A stretch of 64,000 nucleotides of DNA, taken from positions 17,544-81,543 of the forward strand of contig JAHDHI010000010.1 in NCBI GenBank assembly GCA_020631395.1, given 5' to 3'. Source of the DNA: Bizionia sp. Its GTDB lineage: Bacteria > Bacteroidota > Bacteroidia > Flavobacteriales > Flavobacteriaceae. How positions within the stretch are numbered: position 1 is the stretch's first letter; the number at the start of each line of letters is the position of its first letter. The translations under genes and the position numbers were made by a program. Shown piece after piece: positions 1-9,675 of the stretch. The notes under the pieces were generated by a model. That model ran no database searches and was not told the origin of the DNA. It worked only from the letters and a program-made list of their open reading frames with translations.

Positions 1-555
1 GTCTTTGGCCAATGCTTTCAACAAATCCAAATCTCTAAGTATCAACGCGTTCTTTGTAATGATGGATACAGGGTGTCTATACTTCAAAAAAACTTCTAGA
101 CATTGTCTCGTAATTTCAAATCTACGTTCTGCTGGTTGGTAGCAATCTGTATTTCCAGACATTACAATGGGATGGGCCTTCCAATTCTTCTTCTTGAGCA
201 ATGTCTCCAAAAGCCTTGGAGCTTCTTTTTTTACTAGAATGCGGCGTTCAAAATCCAATCCAGCACTGTACCCCCAAAACTCGTGACTATTACGTGCATA
301 ACAATAGATGCAACCGTGTTCACACCCTTGGTATGGATTCATGGAAAAAGCCATTCCCACGTCTGGGCTTGTCACCTTGTTGACTATGGTCTTTGGAAAC
401 ACTTCCAAATAGAGCGTTTTGTCTTTATCGGCTTGCTCACCTTCCTTTTCACAATACTCCAAGAAATCATCACGTGTTTCGTGCTCCTGTTCAAGAAAAC
501 GATTGTGCTTATTTAGTTGGGCCCCTCTTCCCTTTATGATTTTATCGTTAAACAT
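1..555 (-). CDS. PA0069-family radical SAM protein (partial)
   Basis: The gene starts at the ATG at 555 and its 3' end lies outside the window, leaving 185 codons in an open frame down to base 1. Residues 78-85 form the CxxxCxxC motif (CEHGCIYC) that binds the 4Fe-4S cluster of radical SAM enzymes. The preceding 'FSMNPYQG' and the following 'HEFWGYSAGLDFE' stretch are typical of the PA0069/Rv2578c group, which is related to spore photoproduct lyase-like proteins. The substrate of the group is not established. The gene diverges from the T9SS array at 751. Confidence 0.85.
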   Translation of the reverse strand, partial: MFNDKIIKGRGAQLNKHNRFLEQEHETRDDFLEYCEKEGEQADKDKTLYLEVFPKTIVNKVTSPDVGMAFSMNPYQGCEHGCIYCYARNSHEFWGYSAGLDFERRILVKKEAPRLLETLLKKKNWKAHPIVMSGNTDCYQPAERRFEITRQCLEVFLKYRHPVSIITKNALILRDLDLLKALAKD

Positions 556-750
556 ATTATGTAATTTTTGTAAAATTACAAAACAACATTGAACGTTAAT
601 AGCTTTTTAGTTCACTTTATCAACAAAATGTTTTATTTCAAGCGAACTCCCAAAAAAGTTGTTTGACAAAAAGTAGGGTCTAATAGCTGCTTAAGTGTCT
701 TAAATACAATTCATTAAAACAAAATTGCAAACAAAAAAAACGATAAAGTC

Positions 751-1800
751 ATGAAAAAAAAATTATCTCTAGCCATTTTGCTTCTTTCCGTTGCTGTGAA
801 CGCCCAGGAACTAATTAAAAGAACCTTTATAACCCCATCTTTGCCTCCTGTAGAAACAAAGTCCTCCCAAACCTTGTTATGGGATCAAAACCCAGGAACG
901 ATTCCACCACCAGATCTTGAATTAATATCCATACCCATTACGCATTCCAATGTAGATGATAAAGCATTATGGTATGCAGATGACTTTAAACTAAGCTCTG
1001 CAAGTGAAATCACCAAAATCAAGATATTCGGAATAACATATGATCCAAATGATTTTATCAACAATAATCTAACTGGAGTGGATTTATACATCTATGCCAA
1101 TTCAAATGATAATATTCCATCCAGTAATCCATCTGAAGTAGGAACTGGACTCTTGGAAATTATAAATCTTGACTCAGCCAGCAGTGCACTGGAAATAGAG
1201 GACGATAATGGGCTAGGAACTGGAGTTGTAAACTTTACTTTTGACATCGAAGAACACAACGGCTCCTCATTTCATCTTCCTGAAGGAACATACTGGATAT
1301 CTTTTTTCCCGAGACTCGACAATTTATCTTATGTAGACTTTGGCGATGAGGAAGCCTTGAAAGTATGGACAACAATGGGTCCTGATCCTGATATAACAAA
1401 CACTCTATCTCATGGACAAGTCATGGACAAGGATATGGTACTTACCGACAACTATACAACATGGACTTCGGTTCTAGAAGCTAGCGACAATGAAGTCGAA
1501 AATTTTGCATTTACCATTGAAGGAAACCCACTATTGTCCGTCGATGAATTCGAAGAAGATTCACTATCCATATACCCGAACCCGACCAACGGCCCATTGA
1601 CCATAGACAATCCTTCCGATGATGGAAGTATCGTGACCCATTATACGGTTTTCGACATCAATGGGAGAAAAATAAGTACTGGAAAGGAGACTGGCATGTT
1701 CACTCTCGATATGGAAGCTTTGAGTGCAGGGCCATATTTTCTTCAATTGGATTTACCGGACAGGAGTCTTACCACCAAAATAATAAAGCAACATCCTTAA
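751..1800 (+). CDS. T9SS type A sorting domain protein, tandem paralog 1
   Basis: A 349-residue secreted protein. Residues 1-18 form a signal peptide (lysines, then a hydrophobic run ending 'VNAQ'). Residues about 30-255 form a beta-rich domain I do not recognise, sharing 'LLWDQNPG', 'ADDF.L.S.SEITKIKIFG' and 'TGVDLYIYANS' with the next two genes. Residues about 265-349 are a T9SS type A C-terminal domain with 'SIYPNPTNGPLTI', so the protein should be exported and its tail removed or attached by the T9SS machinery. It lacks the eight-residue N-terminal extension seen in paralogs 2 and 3. Its C-terminal domain is almost identical to theirs, which suggests recent duplication or gene conversion. 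Function unknown; a surface or adhesive role is only a guess. Confidence 0.88.
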   Translation: MKKKLSLAILLLSVAVNAQELIKRTFITPSLPPVETKSSQTLLWDQNPGTIPPPDLELISIPITHSNVDDKALWYADDFKLSSASEITKIKIFGITYDPNDFINNNLTGVDLYIYANSNDNIPSSNPSEVGTGLLEIINLDSASSALEIEDDNGLGTGVVNFTFDIEEHNGSSFHLPEGTYWISFFPRLDNLSYVDFGDEEALKVWTTMGPDPDITNTLSHGQVMDKDMVLTDNYTTWTSVLEASDNEVENFAFTIEGNPLLSVDEFEEDSLSIYPNPTNGPLTIDNPSDDGSIVTHYTVFDINGRKISTGKETGMFTLDMEALSAGPYFLQLDLPDRSLTTKIIKQHP

Positions 1801-2041
1801 ATATTTTGTTATACATTTTTTTGTTCAAAACATAAAACCCACATAGATCACTGACTTCGTTCACGTTATCATAAAAACATCTTATTTAGAGAAAGTTGTC
1901 AAAAAATCACTAGGTAAAAGTAGGGTAGTACAATCTTAAGCTGTTTTGTAAGTATTAAATTAAACAACCTAAACACTATGTAAGCCCTTACTGACTAAAG
2001 AAAATCCTGACTAAAGTAAACATTGAATTTTCAACAAAAAA

Positions 2042-3139
2042 ATGTATAACAAAATCTTTAAAGTCATAAAAAAACATTTTCTATTAGCTGTCTTACTAGT
2101 ATGCATCACCTCGAATGCTCAAGAACCGAACAAATCGAATGTTCAAAAATTAATCAAAGAATTCGAGATTGCCACGTCCTCGACTACTACGGTCTCAACC
2201 TTGCCTGGCAAGGTGTCGAAGAACTCCAACTTGTTATGGGATCAAAACCCCGGAGCGCTTTCTGGTGGGGGTACTATACCAATATTACTGAATTTTCATT
2301 CCAATCCAGACGACGCTGCAATAATCTATGCAGACGACTTTCAATTGACCTCCGAAAGTGAAATCACCAAAATCAAGTTTTTCGGGACATCTGGAGGAAA
2401 CGCCAATAATTTCATCGACAACTACTTGACAGGGGTCGATCTTTACATCTATGCCAATTCAAGCGATGGCATTCCATCGGGTGATCCATATCAAACAGGA
2501 ACAGGGCTTCTAGAAATCGTAAACCTTGATCCAACGAGCGAGTTTCTCGAATTTGAATTCAGTACATTCAGTGCATCTGATATCTATTTCATTTTTGACA
2601 TCGAGGCATATAACGGCGGCTCACCATTACTTCTTCCAGAAGGAAGCTATTGGGTATGCTTTTTCCCGAGAACCGAATTCACCTTTACAGCTCCTGATTT
2701 GAATAAAGCTTGGTTAGCATATGGCCCAGATTCCAACATAACGAATACGCTATCCAACGCGCATTACATGGACAAGGACATGATATATGGTAACGACGCC
2801 ACGACATGGACTATGATTGATTATGATGAAATCAAGAACCTTGCATTCACAATTGAGGGAAATCCAACTACATTGTCCGTCAATGAATTCGAAGAAAAAC
2901 CACTAGCCATATACCCGAACCCGACCAACGGTCCATTGACAATAGGCAATGCCTCCGATGATGGAAACATAGTGACCCATTATACGGTTTTCGACATCAA
3001 TGGGAGAAAAATGAGTACTGGAAAGGAGACTGGTATGTTCAACCTTAACATGGAAGCTTTGAGTGCTGGGCCATATTTTCTTCAATTGGATTTACCGGAC
3101 AGGAGTCTTACCACCAAAATAATAAAGCAACATCCTTAA
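2042..3139 (+). CDS. T9SS type A sorting domain protein, tandem paralog 2
   Basis: A 365-residue paralog of the flanking genes. The ATG at 2042 gives 'MYNKIFKV' before the lysine-rich start of the signal peptide; paralog 3 begins the same way. The mature part opens with 'QEPNKSNVQKLIKEFEIA', also shared with paralog 3, followed by the common beta-rich core and the C-terminal sorting domain ('AIYPNPTNGPLTI', ending 'TTKIIKQHP'). The core differs most in its loops, for example the 'SGGGTIPILLNF' and 'FSTFSASDIYF' segments, while the sorting domain is nearly unchanged. The 3' flank (about 3160-3260) matches the 3' flank of paralog 1, so the duplicated unit included intergenic DNA. Confidence 0.88.
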   Translation: MYNKIFKVIKKHFLLAVLLVCITSNAQEPNKSNVQKLIKEFEIATSSTTTVSTLPGKVSKNSNLLWDQNPGALSGGGTIPILLNFHSNPDDAAIIYADDFQLTSESEITKIKFFGTSGGNANNFIDNYLTGVDLYIYANSSDGIPSGDPYQTGTGLLEIVNLDPTSEFLEFEFSTFSASDIYFIFDIEAYNGGSPLLLPEGSYWVCFFPRTEFTFTAPDLNKAWLAYGPDSNITNTLSNAHYMDKDMIYGNDATTWTMIDYDEIKNLAFTIEGNPTTLSVNEFEEKPLAIYPNPTNGPLTIGNASDDGNIVTHYTVFDINGRKMSTGKETGMFNLNMEALSAGPYFLQLDLPDRSLTTKIIKQHP

Positions 3140-3357
3140 ATATTTGATTAAAACTGTCAACTTGTTCAAAACATAAAACCCACATAGGCCAATGATTTCA
3201 TTAACGTTATCATAAAAACATCTTATTCCGAGAAAGTTGTCAGAAAATCACCTTAAGCTGTTTTAAGTATCAAATCAAACAACCTAAACACCATACAAGC
3301 CCTTAACTTACTGAAGAAAAGCCTAGCTAAAGCAAACATTGAATTTTAAACAAAAAA

Positions 3358-4401
3358 ATGTATAACAAAATCTTTAAAGTCATGAAAAAAAAACTCCTAT
3401 TAGGCATCTTACTAGTATGCATCACCTCGAATGCTCAAGAACCGAACAAATCGAATGTTCAAGAATTAATCAAAGAATTCAAGATTGCCCCGTCCTTGCC
3501 TGCCAAAGGTTCCAAGACTTACAAAACCTTGTTATGGGATCAAAACCCTGGAGTGCTTGGTGATACCACTCCAGTATTAATCAATACACATTCCAATCAA
3601 GACGACGCTGCAATATGGACTGCAGACGACTTTCAATTGACCTCTGCAAGTGAAATCACCAAAATCAAGATTTTCGGGGCATGGACATCTGGCACTTTAG
3701 ACAACTTAACAGGAGTTGATCTTTACATCTATACCAATTCAAGCGATAACCTTCCATCTGGCGATCCATCTGAAGCAGGAACAGGGCTTTTGGAAATCAT
3801 AAACCTCGATCCAACAAGCACCTTTCTTGAATTAGAACATAGCACTGAAGGTTTCCACTTCATTTTTGACATAGAGGCATATAACGGTTCCCCTCTACCT
3901 CTTCAAGAAGGTATTTATTGGGTATCCTTTTTCCCGAGAATCGATAATTTCACCTATGCAGACCCTGACTGGAATATGGCTTGGTTTGCATATCCTCCAG
4001 ATGCCAATATAACGAATACTCTATCTTATGCTCAATATATTGACAAGGAAATGATATTTGGAGACGACAGTACAACATGGAGTTCCCTTGAGGAAGCTAC
4101 AGTCTCAAACCTTGCATTCACAATTGAAGGGACTACTACATTATCTGTCGATGAATTCGAAGAAAATTCGCTATCCATATACCCGAACCCGACCAACGGC
4201 CCATTGACCATAGACAATCCCTCCGATGATGGAAGCATAGTCACCCATTATACGGTTTTCGACATCAATGGGAGAAAAATGAGTACTGGAAAGGAGACTG
4301 GTATGTTCAACCTTAATATGGAAGCTTTGAGCGCGGGACCATATTTTCTTCAATTGGATTTACCAAATAGGAGTATTACCACCAAAATAATAAAAAAATA
4401 G
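3358..4401 (+). CDS. T9SS type A sorting domain protein, tandem paralog 3
   Basis: A 347-residue third copy. It shares the signal peptide and 'QEPNKSNVQELIKEF' with paralog 2. Its core resembles paralog 1 in places ('SLSIYPNPTNGPLTIDNPSDDGS') and paralog 2 in others, so the copies look like mosaics. The C-terminal T9SS domain spans about residues 262-347 and ends 'TTKIIKK', lacking the 'QHP' of the other copies. An inner ATG after 'MYNKIFKV' would also give a good signal peptide, so the exact start is uncertain. The gene ends just before a strong hairpin and faces the enoyl-CoA hydratase gene. Confidence 0.87.
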   Translation: MYNKIFKVMKKKLLLGILLVCITSNAQEPNKSNVQELIKEFKIAPSLPAKGSKTYKTLLWDQNPGVLGDTTPVLINTHSNQDDAAIWTADDFQLTSASEITKIKIFGAWTSGTLDNLTGVDLYIYTNSSDNLPSGDPSEAGTGLLEIINLDPTSTFLELEHSTEGFHFIFDIEAYNGSPLPLQEGIYWVSFFPRIDNFTYADPDWNMAWFAYPPDANITNTLSYAQYIDKEMIFGDDSTTWSSLEEATVSNLAFTIEGTTTLSVDEFEENSLSIYPNPTNGPLTIDNPSDDGSIVTHYTVFDINGRKMSTGKETGMFNLNMEALSAGPYFLQLDLPNRSITTKIIKK

Positions 4402-4414
4402 GAGCAATAATCAT

Positions 4415-4469
4415 TGTCACGTCTTTACCCTTAAATGGTCATTTTACGTTTAAAGGTAAAGACGTGACA
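4415..4469. terminator. Long hairpin between convergent genes
   Basis: A perfect 15-base inverted repeat (4415-4429 with 4455-4469) encloses a 25-base loop whose ends add five more pairs (TTAAA/TTTAA) after one mismatch. It lies between the converging T9SS paralog 3 and enoyl-CoA hydratase genes. There is no clear T-run on either side, so it is either a bidirectional terminator or an mRNA end-protecting structure. Confidence 0.6.
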
Positions 4470-4498
4470 TATTAGAACTAAAGAGCAACAACTATTCT

Positions 4499-5281
4499 TT
4501 ATTTACCAAGGAATTCTGCTTTGCGTTTTTCTAAAAACGCTGTAGTTCCCTCCCTGAAATCCTCAGTACCAAAACATTCTCCAAATTGTTCGATTTCAAC
4601 ACCAAAACCATCCACGCCATCTTTGAAATTGGCATTGATCGCTTTTATGGCTTTGCCAATGGCCACGGATGAATTGCGCATTATCTTACTTCCTATTTTT
4701 TCTGCCAACGGCATCAAATCCGCCAAATTCACGACATCGTTTACCAAGCCATATTTTAAAGCTTTGTCGGCATCGATCATTCCTGCCGTCATAACCATCT
4801 CCATTGCTCTGCCTTTACCAACCAATTGCGGCAATCGTTGTGTCCCTCCATAACCAGGTATAACACCCAAGGACACTTCTGGAAGTCCCATTCTTGCGTT
4901 GGTACTAGCCAACCTGAAGTGCGCTGACATTGCCAACTCCAATCCTCCACCAAGGGCGAAACCATTGATTGCCGCAATGACTGGAGTTGAAAGATTTTCG
5001 ACAAAATCAAACAACAATTCTTGTCCTTCAGCTGCCAACTTCGCACCATTTTCCACATTGAAATCTGCAAATTCACCAATGTCCGCTCCTGCCACGAATG
5101 CTTTTTCTCCACTGCCCGTAATTATGATGACTTTTGTAGCTGCATCTTCATCGGCTGTTTTGAAAGCATTGTGCAACTCATTGATTGTCGACTTGTTCAA
5201 GGCATTCAGCTTGCTCGGGCGGTTGATTGTAATGGTCGTTATTCCATTTTCAGCTTTGGATAGTATGTTTTCGTAGTTCAT
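4499..5281 (-). CDS. Enoyl-CoA hydratase/isomerase family protein
   Basis: A 260-residue crotonase-fold protein, the usual family length. It shows the oxyanion-hole regions 'AFVAGADI' (about residues 61-68) and 'NGFALGGGLELA' (106-117). Both catalytic glutamates of true hydratases are present: E115 in 'GGGLELA' and E135 in 'GLPEVSLGVIPG'. This makes hydration of a 2-enoyl-CoA (fatty acid or amino acid degradation, or a crotonyl-CoA route) the likely activity. The chain length cannot be told from sequence. It lies 79 bases downstream of the histidine kinase gene on the same strand and may be co-transcribed with it. Confidence 0.9.
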   Translation of the reverse strand: MNYENILSKAENGITTITINRPSKLNALNKSTINELHNAFKTADEDAATKVIIITGSGEKAFVAGADIGEFADFNVENGAKLAAEGQELLFDFVENLSTPVIAAINGFALGGGLELAMSAHFRLASTNARMGLPEVSLGVIPGYGGTQRLPQLVGKGRAMEMVMTAGMIDADKALKYGLVNDVVNLADLMPLAEKIGSKIMRNSSVAIGKAIKAINANFKDGVDGFGVEIEQFGECFGTEDFREGTTAFLEKRKAEFLGK

Positions 5282-5360
5282 TCAAAAAATTATTTTCTAG
5301 TTCTCTCTTAGGTGAGACTTTTAATTATACATTTTTCATAGTACTCGAAGTTTCAAAAAA

Positions 5361-6812
5361 TCACTTTTTTGGAAACTCTACCGTAAAGATTGTACCACTT
5401 CCCTTTTGGGATACAAAGGTAATTGTTCCTCCATAAGTTTCCACAATGTTTTTTACCATTGGAAGTCCAAGTCCCATACCGCTTGTCTTCGTAGTAAACT
5501 TTGGCTCGAACACCTTAGGTTTGTTTTCTTCCGTAATGCCAATGCCATTGTCAGAAACCATAATTTTCACCATTTCGTTCTCCTCGGAAACCGTTACCAA
5601 TATCTTTGGGGTTTGGCCTTCTGGAATGGCCTGGATGCCATTCTTAATCAAATTAGTCACCACTCGTATCAACTGCGTACGATCGAACTTGGCGACAAGC
5701 TCTTTTTTATCAGACTGAAATGTAATGTAGTCTTCATTGAAGATGTCCAATGACAAGTCTACGATTTCCACTACATTGAGCATCTCGTTTTGTTGGGCTG
5801 GCATTTTGGCAAAATTGGAAAATGCCCCAGCTATGGTGCTCATCGTATCTATTTGCTGAATCAACGTTTTGCTGTATTCATCTAATTTTTGATGAATGTT
5901 TTCATCTAAAGGATCGAATTTGCGCTGAAAGCTCTGAACGGTCAATCGCATTGGTGTCAACGGATTTTTTATTTCATGAGCCACTTGTTTTGCCATTTCT
6001 CTCCATGCTTGCTCACGCTCGCTTGTTGCCAATTGCACCGCACTTTCCTCCAATTCATCAATCATGTTGTTATATGATTTTATCAGAATGGAGATTTCCT
6101 CGCTTACATTGTCTATGACCACTTTTTCATTGCGCTTCTCCAATCGTGTAGTCCTCATTTTCTCACTAATGGCATTCAACGACTTGGTAATGTACTTGGA
6201 CACAATGAATGCCAAGGCTACTCCTATTAAAAGTACAATTAACGATGTATAGCTCAATCGCTCCAAAAACTCGTTCAACTCCTTTGCCAAGAACTCATCT
6301 TTCTCCAAATAGGGCAAGTTTATAATTGCCAATGGTTTGGACTTCTTATCCAATATATAGATGTAAGAAGACAAAAAGGTTTCCTCACCTTCTTCTCTCT
6401 TTTCTACTAAACGATGTTCTGCAGTATTCAACAATGCATTTAAAACCTCTGCTTGTAGGCACTCCTTTTCCTTTTCCGGCTTTAATTCCGATTTGGACGA
6501 GATAAGAAAAGATCCCTCCAAGTCGTACAAGTCTATGGCCTGATTGTGAATGTCTGCTATCTTGTTTATCTTATCCTTGAAGATGAGAGGTATTTTTTCG
6601 GTGATGACTTCGTAGGATGTCTCCCTTAATTCGTACACCAAACTAGTGGTTATCGCTCTTTCCTTACGCTCTAGACGCTGATTGTGGTAATCTTGTGTTT
6701 CTTCATTGTATTGATGAATGGCCACGGCTGCTATGAGTATGGAAGACAGCAACACCAACAATATCATTGCTATGAATATACGAACACGTAAGGATAGTTT
6801 TCTTAATTTCAT
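5361..6812 (-). CDS. NtrY-like membrane sensor histidine kinase
   Basis: A 483-residue protein. Transmembrane helices lie at about 12-33 and 187-206 and enclose a periplasmic sensor region of about 150 residues. A HAMP-like linker follows to about 260. The phosphoacceptor is H279 in 'MAKQVAHEIKNPLTPMRL', the form typical of NtrY-type kinases. N, G1 and G2 boxes ('NLIKNGIQAI', 'VSDNGIGI', 'SGMGLGLPMVKNI') complete the ATPase domain. No response regulator is encoded next to it, so its partner is elsewhere. The signal it senses is unknown. Confidence 0.92.
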   Translation of the reverse strand: MKLRKLSLRVRIFIAMILLVLLSSILIAAVAIHQYNEETQDYHNQRLERKERAITTSLVYELRETSYEVITEKIPLIFKDKINKIADIHNQAIDLYDLEGSFLISSKSELKPEKEKECLQAEVLNALLNTAEHRLVEKREEGEETFLSSYIYILDKKSKPLAIINLPYLEKDEFLAKELNEFLERLSYTSLIVLLIGVALAFIVSKYITKSLNAISEKMRTTRLEKRNEKVVIDNVSEEISILIKSYNNMIDELEESAVQLATSEREQAWREMAKQVAHEIKNPLTPMRLTVQSFQRKFDPLDENIHQKLDEYSKTLIQQIDTMSTIAGAFSNFAKMPAQQNEMLNVVEIVDLSLDIFNEDYITFQSDKKELVAKFDRTQLIRVVTNLIKNGIQAIPEGQTPKILVTVSEENEMVKIMVSDNGIGITEENKPKVFEPKFTTKTSGMGLGLPMVKNIVETYGGTITFVSQKGSGTIFTVEFPKK

Positions 6813-6925
6813 TTAATTATTTTCTATTGCAAGGCCATGTTTTTCATCAAACACAACAATAATCGAACCAATGTAATACCAAGAGCAACATCGCTGACAA
6901 TACCTTCCAAAAACGATGAATTCAA

Positions 6926-7474
6926 TTAAGCTTCAGGATTTTTATCTCGAATACGCTTATAGACTTTATACCCCAACATTAAAAGCAAACCCAATGCGAC
7001 AATGCCAACAACTCCAAAAACCCAATTTAGAGCACTCCTCAATATAACTAAAAACACAACGGCAAACAAAATGAAAGTAGCACCTTCATTCCAAAGCCGC
7101 ATAAAGTTAGACGTTTTTTTAACGACATCCTCCTGCAGTTGCTTAAAATAGATATGGGTTTTAATGTGGTAGATCACAAGTAAAACAACAAATCCCAATT
7201 TTACGTGCATCCAAGATTGCTGCAACAAAGTTGGAATTAGGATTATTAGCCATAGTGCAAATAAGATGGCCAATATCGCAGATGGCCATGTAATGATGTA
7301 CCACAATCGTTTCGCCATTAGCTTCAACTGTTTACCCAAAATCTCTTTTTCCGGTGAAGGTTTATGAAATGCCTCTATTTGATAGACGAACAACCTAGGA
7401 ATGTAGAACAAACCGGCAAACCATGTAATTACAAATATTAAATGCAGTGCCTTTATATAATTATAGTATTCCAT
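6926..7474 (-). CDS. hemJ: Protoporphyrinogen IX oxidase HemJ (CopD/UPF0093 family)
   Basis: A 182-residue membrane protein with about four helices (7-28, 56-77, 87-104, 128-150, plus a C-terminal helix). The N-terminal 'KALHLIFVITWFAGLFYIPRLFVY' region is the hallmark of HemJ; its histidine (H11) is a proposed heme ligand. HemJ oxidises protoporphyrinogen IX to protoporphyrin IX, the step before ferrochelatase. Its gene lies five bases from the hemH stop on the same strand, which strongly supports the assignment over a generic CopD-like copper protein. Confidence 0.85.
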   Translation of the reverse strand: MEYYNYIKALHLIFVITWFAGLFYIPRLFVYQIEAFHKPSPEKEILGKQLKLMAKRLWYIITWPSAILAILFALWLIILIPTLLQQSWMHVKLGFVVLLVIYHIKTHIYFKQLQEDVVKKTSNFMRLWNEGATFILFAVVFLVILRSALNWVFGVVGIVALGLLLMLGYKVYKRIRDKNPEA

Positions 7475-7479
7475 AAACG

Positions 7480-8511
7480 CTATGCGGTTACTGGGGTTTT
7501 AGACCATTCTTTAATCCATTTTGCTATAAGTGACACCCATGCAACATCAGTATTCAGACATGGAACAGTCGTAAAGCTCTCTCCACCCATTTCGTGAAAT
7601 ATTTCTTCTCCTTCCATTGCAATCTCTTCTAAGGTCTCTAAACAGTCACTAACAAATGCAGGCGTTACTATCGCCATGCTTTTCAGTCCTTTTTTTCCTA
7701 AGCGTTCAATTGTTCTATCCGTATATGGCAACAACCAAGGATCGAAGCCCAAACGGGACTGGAATGATGTAGAATATGTTCCTTCCTTGAAATTTAATTT
7801 TTCGGCGACCAATCTCGTAACTTCATAACACTGGTGCCTATAACAAAACTCATGTGCCTTGGATGCCGTTGCACAACAACTTCCATCTATCTTGCAATGT
7901 GATTTTGTGATGTCGCTTTTACGAATGTGCCTTTCTGGAACCCCATGATATGAAAACAACAAATGTTCATGTTCTTTTCCTTTTAAATGCCTCTGTATCG
8001 AATTCGACAATACATCTATGTACTCTGGATCGTTATAGAATGCAGGGAATGATTCAATTTTCAAGTTCGAAAAATGCGCTTTGCGAACTTCTTCTGCCAA
8101 AACCAAAATAGTTTCTGTCGTGGCCATTGCAAATTGTGGGTACAATGGAATCAACATTACTTCTTCCACTCCTTTGTCCACCAACTCTTGCAATCCTTTT
8201 TTTATGGTCATACTCCCATATCGCATTGCCAATGCCACGGGAAACTCCACTTGCTCTTGTACTTTCTCTTTAAGTTCTTCTGACAAGACTATCAAAGGAG
8301 AACCGTTTTCCCACCATATTTTCTTATATGCTTCAGCAGATTGTTTGGGTCTTGTATTTAAAATGATGCCTTTAACAAGTAATGTTCTTGCCCAAAGCGG
8401 AACATCTATGACACGTTCGTCCATCAAAAATTCTCCTAGATATCTTTTAACATCTTTTGGTTCTGGACTATCTGGAGAACCTAGATTTACGAGTAACACT
8501 CCTTTTTTCAT
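7480..8511 (-). CDS. hemH: Ferrochelatase
   Basis: A 343-residue enzyme of normal length that inserts ferrous iron into protoporphyrin IX to give protoheme. It opens 'KKGVLLVNLGSPDSPEPKDV' and carries the family signature 'LLFSYHGVPERH' with the metal-handling H189. A cysteine-rich stretch ('HCKIDGSCCATA') may mark an insertion in bacterial homologs. The gene precedes hemJ with a five-base gap, so the two last heme steps are probably translated from one message, transcribed away from hemA. Confidence 0.95.
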   Translation of the reverse strand: MKKGVLLVNLGSPDSPEPKDVKRYLGEFLMDERVIDVPLWARTLLVKGIILNTRPKQSAEAYKKIWWENGSPLIVLSEELKEKVQEQVEFPVALAMRYGSMTIKKGLQELVDKGVEEVMLIPLYPQFAMATTETILVLAEEVRKAHFSNLKIESFPAFYNDPEYIDVLSNSIQRHLKGKEHEHLLFSYHGVPERHIRKSDITKSHCKIDGSCCATASKAHEFCYRHQCYEVTRLVAEKLNFKEGTYSTSFQSRLGFDPWLLPYTDRTIERLGKKGLKSMAIVTPAFVSDCLETLEEIAMEGEEIFHEMGGESFTTVPCLNTDVAWVSLIAKWIKEWSKTPVTA

Positions 8512-8718
8512 TGAAAATATTTTTTATTTCTACCAATTGCAGCCCAATGGGGATAGCATTGGATAAAATCTCATCATTACTATTTTACGATTATTGAAAA
8601 TCGTTGTTTTTTCAAAAAGCAAAAATACAACTCTAAATTTACAATATGCTTAAGCTTTACCTTTTGAAATATTATGCTCTTATCGATCCAAAGTTTTCTT
8701 TCAACTTGTTGAAATCGT

Positions 8719-9639
8719 CTAAACCGTAGATTGGATGTACTTTTTAGGCGTTGTTCCATATTTTTTCTTAAACGCCGCGATGAAATGACTAGATGTACTG
8801 TATCCAACTTTCAGTCCTACCTCGTTTACGTTATGCTCCCCAGATTCCAATAATTTTCTGGCAAACTCCATCTTGTAATCGAACAAGAAACTAAACACGG
8901 AGTCTCCATAGATTTGTTTAAACCCTTCTTTTAGTTTTTTAAGGCTCAACCCTATCTCATTTGCCAATTCATTCAAGCTAGGTGGCTCGGACATCCTAGA
9001 AATAACAATGTCCTTTGCCTTCCTGATTTTTATTACGTTTGTCTCGTCCACCAAAAAGGGGCATTGTTCCGTATTCGCTTCCTCGCTTCTATTGAAATAC
9101 AGACTTAACAACTCGTATGCCTTACCTTTGAAATATAGATTTTTTATGGACTGATTTAAATTGTAATTAATCAATTGGTTGAGTGCTATGGCCATTGATG
9201 GTGAAATCCGTCCATCTTTATAATATTTTTTGTCTTTGTTGTCTTCACTTAAAAATGTAATGTAATCTGCTTCTTGAGAAAACAAACCGTGAAACTTCTT
9301 AATTGAAATAAGCACGGAAATCAACCATGAATTGGCACTTGCTTCCAAATTAATAGGCAAATCCCTTTGCGGGTTGTACAACAACAACGAATGCTCTTCC
9401 AAGACGTCCAATGCATATCGTCCATTGTTAAAGCTGAACTTGCTTTCCCCCTTAACACAAAAATGAAACTGAATGTAATTACTATCTATCTCTCTTACAA
9501 TAGTTTGAGTCTCACTTGTCTCATTCTTATAAGTCAACACATAAACACCTTCGTCCACTTTTGTCTCATTGAAAGAACCTATAGCGACATTTTTCAAGTC
9601 ACCTTCTTCTGTATCTTCATTCAAGTTATTTAGATTCAT
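8719..9639 (-). CDS. AraC-family transcriptional regulator
   Basis: A 306-residue regulator. Residues about 1-200 form an unrecognised N-terminal sensor-like domain. Residues about 210-306 form the paired helix-turn-helix DNA-binding domain ('PSLNELANEIGLSLKKLKEGFKQIYG' and 'VNEVGLKVGYSTSSHFIAAFKKKYGTTPKKY'). It is encoded between hemH and hemA and diverges from hemA over 179 bases that hold -7 boxes for both directions. By position it is a good candidate for a heme- or iron-responsive regulator of this locus; that is inference. Confidence 0.92.
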   Translation of the reverse strand: MNLNNLNEDTEEGDLKNVAIGSFNETKVDEGVYVLTYKNETSETQTIVREIDSNYIQFHFCVKGESKFSFNNGRYALDVLEEHSLLLYNPQRDLPINLEASANSWLISVLISIKKFHGLFSQEADYITFLSEDNKDKKYYKDGRISPSMAIALNQLINYNLNQSIKNLYFKGKAYELLSLYFNRSEEANTEQCPFLVDETNVIKIRKAKDIVISRMSEPPSLNELANEIGLSLKKLKEGFKQIYGDSVFSFLFDYKMEFARKLLESGEHNVNEVGLKVGYSTSSHFIAAFKKKYGTTPKKYIQSTV

Positions 9640-9675
9640 TCTAAACTAATTGTTTTAAAAGTATTGCTATTGCTA

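Noticed and set aside
201..516. Plus-strand ORFs at the window start
   Set aside because: They are shadows of the radical SAM gene on the minus strand, which runs off the window edge.
1564..4353. Three similar 60-residue minus-strand ORFs (1564-1746, 2903-3085, 4171-4353)
   Set aside because: They look like a conserved family only because they are antisense to the nearly identical T9SS tails of the three paralogs.
8580..8807. 75-residue minus-strand ORF after the AraC gene
   Set aside because: It overlaps the coding end of the regulator in another frame and has no recognisable content.
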